Below are positions 57,940 through 64,000 of a DNA stretch of 64,000 bases, piece after piece. The stretch comes from Elephas maximus indicus (taxonomy: Eukaryota; Chordata; Mammalia; Proboscidea; Elephantidae), in NCBI RefSeq assembly GCF_024166365.1, contig NC_064831.1:32044768-32108767 (forward strand), read 5' to 3'. The position numbers and the translations under genes were made by a program. Below the pieces are notes generated by a model. The model saw only the letters and a list, made by a program, of their open reading frames with translations, did not search any database and had not been told where the DNA came from. Positions within the stretch are counted from its first letter, which is position 1, and the number at the start of each line of letters is the position of its first letter.

Positions 57940-58262
57940 TCCGTTCATTCATACATTTTTTCATTTGTTTCACAGACATTTTAGAGTGTCTGCTAACCAC
58001 CAGACACTGTTACGAACTGGAACACAAAAATGAGTGAAGATCCTTACATTCGAGGAATTTACAGGCTAGTGGGGAGGTTGTGTCCTATAAACAAATACAA
58101 TGTAGTGCTATTATCCTGTGAAGTTAATATGTGTAGGATGATTTTGAAACCCAGATGAGGGACTCCTAATTCAGTAAAGGGGAGGACTGTTGTGGGAAAT
58201 TGGATGGGAGGTGTGGATGGCTAAGGAAGGGTTGCTGGAGGAGATAGAGTATGAGCTACCTG
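57940..58262 (+). repeat. ancient dispersed repeat
   Basis: 'gagtgtctgctaaccaccagacactg', 'cttacattcgagg' and 'gctagtggggagg' follow the ancient repeat described at 12398. Confidence 0.55.
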
Positions 58263-58760
58263 AGAAACCACCCAAACCCACTGCCATTGAGTTGATTCCA
58301 ACCCAAACCCAAACCCACTGCCATCGAGTTGATTCAAACCCAAACCCAAACCCACTGCCGTTGGGTTGATTCTAACCCAAACCCGCTGCCATTGAGTTGA
58401 TTCTGACACAAACCCAAACCCGCTGCCATTGAGTTGATTCTGACACAAACCCAAACGCACTGCCATTGAGTTGATTCTAACCCAAACCCACTGCCATTGA
58501 GTTGATTCCAACCCAAACCCACTACCATTGTGCTGATTCCAACCCAAACCCAAACCCAAACCCACTGCCCTTGAGTTGATTCTAACCCAAACCCGCTGCC
58601 ATTGAGTTGATTCTGACACAAACCCAAACCCACTGCCATTGAGTCGATTCCAACCTAAACCCAAACCCACTGCCATTGAGTCGATTCCAACCTAAACCCA
58701 AACCCACTGCCATTGAGTTGATTCCAACCCAAACTCAAACCCACTGCCATTAAGTTGATT
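58263..58760 (-). repeat. minisatellite built from a SINE 3' end
   Basis: About 13 imperfect units of roughly 31-42 bp. Each has 'actgccattgagttgattc' followed by a variable number of 'aaccca' steps. The last unit runs directly into the SINE at 58735. Minus-strand frames of 151 and 101 codons (Gly/Val/Trp-rich) over it are artefacts of the repetition. Confidence 0.95.
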
Positions 58761-58935
58761 CCAACTCACAGCGACCCTATAGGACAGAGTAGAACTGCTC
58801 CATCAGATTTCCAAGGCTATAAATCGTTATGAAGCAGGTTGCCACATCTTTCTTCTGTGGAGCAGCTGGTGGGTTTGACCTGCCGACCTTTTGGTGAGCT
58901 GCCAAGTGCTTTAACCACTGCACCACTAGGACTCT
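58735..58935 (-). mobile_element. AfroSINE-type SINE (long form), source of the minisatellite
   Basis: Reverse oriented: 'cactgccattaagttgattcc' then 'gctataaatcgttatg' to 'accactgcaccactaggactc'. Confidence 0.93.
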
Positions 58936-60206
58936 TTCTGAGAAACCAAGTAGGAGTTAGACAGATAAGCAAAAGAGGAGGGGTCTAGTCAAAGGAAGCA
59001 TTGGGTTAAAATTAGATATGCAGTTGATTCTTGTTACTTGGGGTAGTTATGCTCTATAAAGCAACAAACGCTGAATTGGCAAATACTGAACCATTGCTTC
59101 TAGAGGAAATACAAGGTTAGGTTCCTGCGAGGTTCTGATCACGCATCTTCATCAACTGATCAATACATAGCCTTATTTTGTGTGTGTTTCTGATTAAAGA
59201 CACCTTATTTAATATATATTGTTGATTCATTAACATTGCACTTATACAGCTGGTAGCGTTATAGCTCACACCTGAATGAAGCTTATCTAACATAACCAAC
59301 AAAAACCACAAAAAATGTGAAAAACAGGGCACTAAGTAGACTGTGAGGTGCGCATTTGAAATAGGAAGGCAGAGCGTTGTCTTGTTCTGCCTCAGCTGGG
59401 AACATACTTGGCAGGTGACTCAAATTTTTTGCTGCACTGTGCATGTCCACAAGTGAATGAAAGCACTGTGAGAGTTGATTTTAGCAAGTAGGTGAATTTG
59501 CAGATATGGAATTGTGAATAATGAGGGTAGACTATGATTGGCTGTTTATTAACCCAAATATTTACATCGTTCCTTCCATCCTTTTCTTCAAAATTGAGCC
59601 AATATATGAAAATATATGCTAAAAATCTTGCTAATAGGTACATTTGACTCAGTGATTCTCTGGGTTTAAGTGAAAATGAGTAATGATTTTAACTCAGTGC
59701 ATGTTGTGGTTGACTTTTGTCTCCAGTGTTAGTCGCCTCTTAATTTTCAATAACCATAATCGTTATTGACCTTAACATTGTGATACCCAGTGCTGTCGAT
59801 TAATAGCGTGTGTGATACATGCTGCTTCCCTCGAGTAGACTCCATAGATAAAAAACCACAAGTATAGGTCCAGGCGCTGTAGTACCTACTGGGTGTGGGG
59901 TTTCCTGGGCCGTTCCTGAAGGAAATATGCATATATGGTGGTCATTGGGAGGGGGGTGGACATCACAGACGAATTCCATATTCCCCACCGTTGTAATATA
60001 AGTGAGGGCTGGTTAAACTGAGCACTGGCAGGTCTGGAGGGCAGAATTATTGCCCGGAGTGGAAGTTTATGGGCAGTGGCTCCAATGTGTCTGTGGTACC
60101 TGGTGCACTGGTTCTGTGAGGGCAGCATTTCTGTCTTGGAACTTTTCCCTTACTGTGTTCTTTTTCGTGGAAGACTTCCATCCCTGCAAACTGTATGTGA
60201 GGTCAC

Positions 60207-60825
60207 TGTCTTAGTTTCTTCAGTGCTACTATAACAGAAATGGAAACCCTGGTGGTATAGTGGTTAAGTGCTGCGGCTGCTAACGAAAAGGCTGGCAGTT
60301 TGAATCCACCAGCTGCTCCTTGGAAACCATATGAGCCAGTTCTACTTTGTCCTTTAAGGTCGCTATGAGTTGAAATTGACTCAATGGCAGTGGGTTTGGC
60401 TTTTTGGTTTTATAACAGAAATACCACAAGTGGTTGTGGCTTAAACAAACAAATTTATTTTCTCACAGTTGAGGAGGCTAGAAGTCCAAAATCAGGGTGC
60501 CAGCTCTAGGGGAAGGCTCTCTGTTGGCTCTTGGGGGAAAATCCTTGTCTCAGCTTCTCTAGCTTGCCGTGCTGGGAGTTCCTGTGCTTGTGGACTGGTC
60601 TGCCTTTACCATCTTCAGATAGTGTAGGTCTTGCCTTTGTCTGCCTTCTTCTGTGCCTAATCTGCTCTTTTATGTCAAAAAGTGATTGCTTAAGACACAC
60701 CCTACATTGACATGGCCTCATTAACATAGCAGAGAAAACCCTCTTCCCAAATGGGATTACATCCACAGGTATAGGGGTTAGAATTTATAATACATATTTT
60801 GGGGGACACAATTCAGTCCATAGCA
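60207..60825 (-). mobile_element. ERVL/MaLR-like solo LTR with SINE insertion
   Basis: Reverse oriented, TGTCTTAGTTTC to 'attcagtccatagca', flanked by GTCAC (60202-60206) and GTTAC (60826-60830), one mismatch. Confidence 0.9.
60242..60411 (+). mobile_element. AfroSINE-type SINE, subtype I, perfect 11-bp TSD
   Basis: Full copy inserted in the LTR. ATAACAGAAAT repeats at 60231-60241 and 60412-60422. Confidence 0.96.
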
Positions 60826-62317
60826 GTTACCGCTGATTTGTTGTATCTTTCTGGGGCAAGACAGGTGTAGGTGTCTCTTTCTGTTTCCCTTTTTCTGGCC
60901 AAAAGTACCTATAGAGAGATTATTTTTAGAGCAGGGACACTTTTTCCTTTATAAATAGGTTCTTTTTTTGAACAGAGACTCAGAATACTAGAAGTAAAAT
61001 AATAGATATTCCATCAGGTGATATGAAAAGGCAGTTTATTACATCACCTCTCCCTTTTTCATTCTGATTTAAAGAAAACTTTTTTTTGCTTTTCCACTTG
61101 GTAATCCGTTGTCAAGAGACTCGGCCCAAGCTCCGAGTTCAGTCTAGGTTCCTCCAGCTGGGAATGTGACATCTGGTAGGGTATTTATTGTTGTTCACGT
61201 TTAGAAACAGACCCGTTGGCAGACATGTTTTCTGTAAACAGGCTTTTCCAGCCATTCTCCTAAATGGTCAAATATTACAGACAATTCAAAATAACTGAAA
61301 TGTCAGCATGCTTTGAAAGACTTCATGTTGCACATTGAAGAAGGTATTTGCCCAGTGATAAATGTATCAGTGAAACAGTGCAGGTGTTTGGGATATTTGG
61401 GCTTTGAGAGCTTGGCTTCCAGTAATCACATGACAGACAAGGGCTAGAGATCTAGTTTTTACCTGAGCTAGGATTTTTTTTCCTCTTCAGAATCTACAGG
61501 GCTTATGTTTTGAGTGACCTAAATGGGTTATTCTCTAGACAGAGCTGACCTGCCTCTTTTGCAGAAATGTTTCTGTCTTGAAAGGACCCATTTTAGTATG
61601 TGAGTTAAATTATACCAAAACTACCAGGATAAAACATTGTCGCTTACATAGCATGCCAAAACCTTGTGATTTATCTATATATGGATTTAAAATATACTGG
61701 AATATTCAATGGTTGTCTGTCCCTGAGCCCTGTAGAGATGGTGAAACAGTGCTCTGAAATCTGACTCTGCAGCTGGTAACTGCTTGCAACAAAACCAATC
61801 ATTTGAGAGCATGTTTTTGTCTCTAAGGCTTTAGAGTAGAACACTGCGTTATTTTTTTTTTGATCTCATGTAAGCCAGGAAGTACGTTATGATTCATGAT
61901 AATGCTTAAAACTCTCTCTGCCCAAGGTTTATGCTGTTCTCTTCTCTCCTGCTTATTCTACCTCTAACTCATAGCTGCTCCTTGTCACATACTGTTTTCT
62001 TCCACCCACCTGACAAATGTTGGTTTCCCCCTGTTTGTTCCTTGGCTCTCATCTCTTCTTGTTGTCTGTGTCCTCCTGGGTAATCTTGTTGACCCTCATA
62101 GAAAGCTGCTATCTCTCTTATAGGTAACAGGTCTGTATTTCTAACTTTTACTGGATGTTTCTATCTGAATGATTCAGTAGCATCTCAAATTCAACAGTTT
62201 TAGTATTGAAGCTATTATCTTTTCTTTCCAAAGTTTCACTGTTGCCTGGCAAAAGAATAAATAGATAGACTAGTGGGAAAAAAGTAGTTTGCTCAGAAAT
62301 AGATTTTAGGGGGAGAG

Positions 62318-62333
62318 ATGTGTGTGTGTGTGT
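62318..62333 (+). repeat. short (TG)n run
   Basis: Eight TG steps, followed by a diverged CA/AC-rich patch at 62345-62365. Confidence 0.9.
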
Positions 62334-62699
62334 TTATCTTGTGATACACACGCACGTGTACACACATCCATATGTATCAAAGAAGGAACAAAAATCAGTC
62401 TGAAAATGGGTGAATTATTCAGTTGATGGTGTTGAGAAAATTAGAGATATAATTAGCTATTTGGAGATATAATTAGAGCTCCTCTCACATGTAAAATTTA
62501 AATTTATAAATATATACAAGTTAAATGTAAAATTAAAACTGAAAAAAAAATACAGGAGCATATTTATTCGTTCTCTAGATGGGAGAGGAAAAAGTCACAA
62601 GGAAAAATGATAGAGACTTTTCATCTAACAAGTATTAGAGAATTACTCATGTAACAGTTATCTATTGGCCCACCGGTTCTTCTAAGAACGTATCCCTGG

Positions 62700-62920
62700 A
62701 AAGGAATCAGAAATGTGGGGCAAAGACTTACATACAGAGATATCTGTAGTGGGGCTACTTATAATAATGTAAGTCGGAAGCAACCAGAATTTCCCGGTGA
62801 CGGTGAGTAGATCATGATTCATCTTTACAGTGGGACGTTATGAAGCCACTCATAATGTTTACAAAGATTTTTCTGGTGACACAGAAAAATGTTAAATATA
62901 TACCGTGAGATGAATAGAAT
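62700..62920 (+). mobile_element. old L1-type 3' fragment
   Basis: 'ggctacttataataatgtaag', 'gaagcaaccagaatttcccgg' and 'gttatgaagccactcataatg' follow the old L1/HAL1 3' layout. Diverged. Confidence 0.55.
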
Positions 62921-62929
62921 TTGCGTGTG

Positions 62930-63072
62930 GGCTACTTAACCTTCTTTGCCTCAGTTTCTTATTTTTGAAATGGGGAAAATACATCTGATTCATTGGGTGT
63001 TTGTGAGAATTAAATGGCTTTAAAACACTTGAAATAGTGATCGCGTATACTAAGTACTTGGTGAACTTTGTT
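62930..63072 (+). mobile_element. MIR SINE
   Basis: 'ctacttaaccttctttgcctcag', 'gaaatggggaaaatac' and 'tttgtgagaattaaatggc' match the MIR core and 3' end. Confidence 0.78.
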
Positions 63073-63074
63073 TA

Positions 63075-63256
63075 CAGAGTCCTTGTGGTGAAAGGGTTAA
63101 GCACTTGGCTAACTGAAAGGTTGGTGGTTTAAACCCACCCAGCCTGAGGGTCTGCTTCTGTAAAGATCACAGCTTAGAAAACCTTATGGGGCAGTTCTGC
63201 TGTCACGTGGGGTCACTATGAGTCGGAATCAGCTCGAAGGCAGCTAACAACAGCAG
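63075..63256 (+). mobile_element. AfroSINE-type SINE, subtype II
   Basis: 'gtccttgtggtgaaagggtt' head to 'gtcggaatcagctcgaagg' tail. Confidence 0.85.
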
Positions 63257-64000
63257 ACCTTGTTTATTAGTAGAAGATGTAGTGACCAGTGACCTTCCTC
63301 GTTACAAAGGCTCTGCTGCGTTACTGAGTCAGTCATGCTGCCTGTGACAGCAAAAGTAAACACTACACAAAACAGTTGCTTTACCACGATTTCACTAGTT
63401 AAGTGACCTCGCCAACAAAAATCATCTAGTGGTCCCATTACCTCAGACCTCTGTGGAGATTTAAGAGAGCAATGAAAAGTGAAAAATAGTATCTTGAATA
63501 AAATGATTTCTGATTTAGAATTAATTACTAAGTTCACAGTAGAGAAGGCTAATCATTTTACGGAGGTTGTTTTAGTACAGGAAATGGTAACCTGTTTGGT
63601 AGGTACGATGATGAAAAGATGGAAGCGGCAGTGGAGAGAATTTAGGTTATCATACAGAGTCTCTTCTGTGGACCAGATTGTCCTTTATATAATTTCATTT
63701 GCCCTGCTGGCCTAGTTAAATTGCGCACGCATGGCTGCAGAAGTGCCAGGTGGTTAGAAGAGCAGTGGTGCTTTAAAATGCCTCAAAGCTCATCAACAGC
63801 GAATATTGAGCATCTTTAAAGTGCACTCACTGTCTCTTGATTTAGCCACAAATAATCTTGTTACCTCAAGAAGTTATGGTTATGTGTGTCTTTCTGTGGA
63901 CGTTTTATTCTCCCACTGTCTCCCTTGATTGTGTCTTCATTTATTCACTCAGCAGCTATTTATTGGGTACTTACCATGTGCTAGCTCTCGCACCAGCTCT

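Noticed and set aside
58221..58676. A 151-codon and a 101-codon minus-strand frame (Gly/Val/Trp-rich repeat protein)
   Set aside because: They exist only because the minisatellite unit length lets frames stay open. Composition follows the DNA repeat, and the sequence derives from a SINE tail.
58263..58760. CRISPR-like or telomere-like array
   Set aside because: Units are contiguous without unique spacers. The 'aaccca' steps differ from the vertebrate telomere repeat (ccctaa), and the array continues into a SINE.

Overview
This is mammalian nuclear DNA, and the repeats point to an elephant-lineage (afrotherian, proboscidean) genome. The signs are dozens of AfroSINE-type tRNA-derived SINEs, BovB-like RTE LINE copies whose 3' tail matches the SINE tail, elephant-type L1 3' ends, ERVL/MaLR-like LTRs with 5-bp target duplications, and intron-split coding sequence. 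The species call is an inference from repeat content; no database was searched.

The only protein-coding gene I can support is GATB (PET112), the mitochondrial glutamyl-tRNA(Gln) amidotransferase subunit B. It runs on the + strand. A CpG-rich, TATA-less promoter lies at about 54.59-54.82 kb, coding exon 1 is 54819-54994, and exon 2 is 57593-57743. Intron 2 continues past the window end. The promoter holds two inverted ETS (GABP/NRF-2 type) sites and a ZNF143/SBS-like element, which fits a nuclear gene for a mitochondrial function.

Positions 1 to about 54.5 kb are gene-poor upstream DNA filled with retrotransposons. There are RTE copies at 0-1.4, 9.8-10.0, 18.2-19.0, 24.6-26.6, 35.0-36.7 and 41.1-41.7 kb. 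L1 sequence lies at 5.5-6.0, 20.7-21.1, 21.9-22.7, 24.8-25.6, 37.6-40.3 and 49.2-49.4 kb. One LTR family recurs at 4.0, 19.6, 25.7, 28.7, 33.9, 37.2 and 60.2 kb, and a separate ERVL-like LTR with a tRNA-Leu-type primer site lies at 46.1-46.9 kb. L2 and MIR relics are also present. Many elements are nested, and their target-site duplications give the order of insertion.

Two gene relics are hidden in the repeats. One is a minus-strand retrocopy of the C-terminal part of an L-type calcium channel alpha-1 subunit (closest to CACNA1D), embedded in an old L1 at 38.8-39.2 kb. The other is a tRNA-Lys-like pseudogene at 53.0 kb.

GATB introns 1 and 2 hold more of the same repeats. These include a tight cluster of opposed SINEs at 55.4-56.0 kb and a minisatellite at 58.26-58.76 kb built from the 3' end of a SINE. 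I found no prokaryotic system, CRISPR array or novel multigene system. The points of interest are repeat biology, the retrocopy and the GATB promoter.
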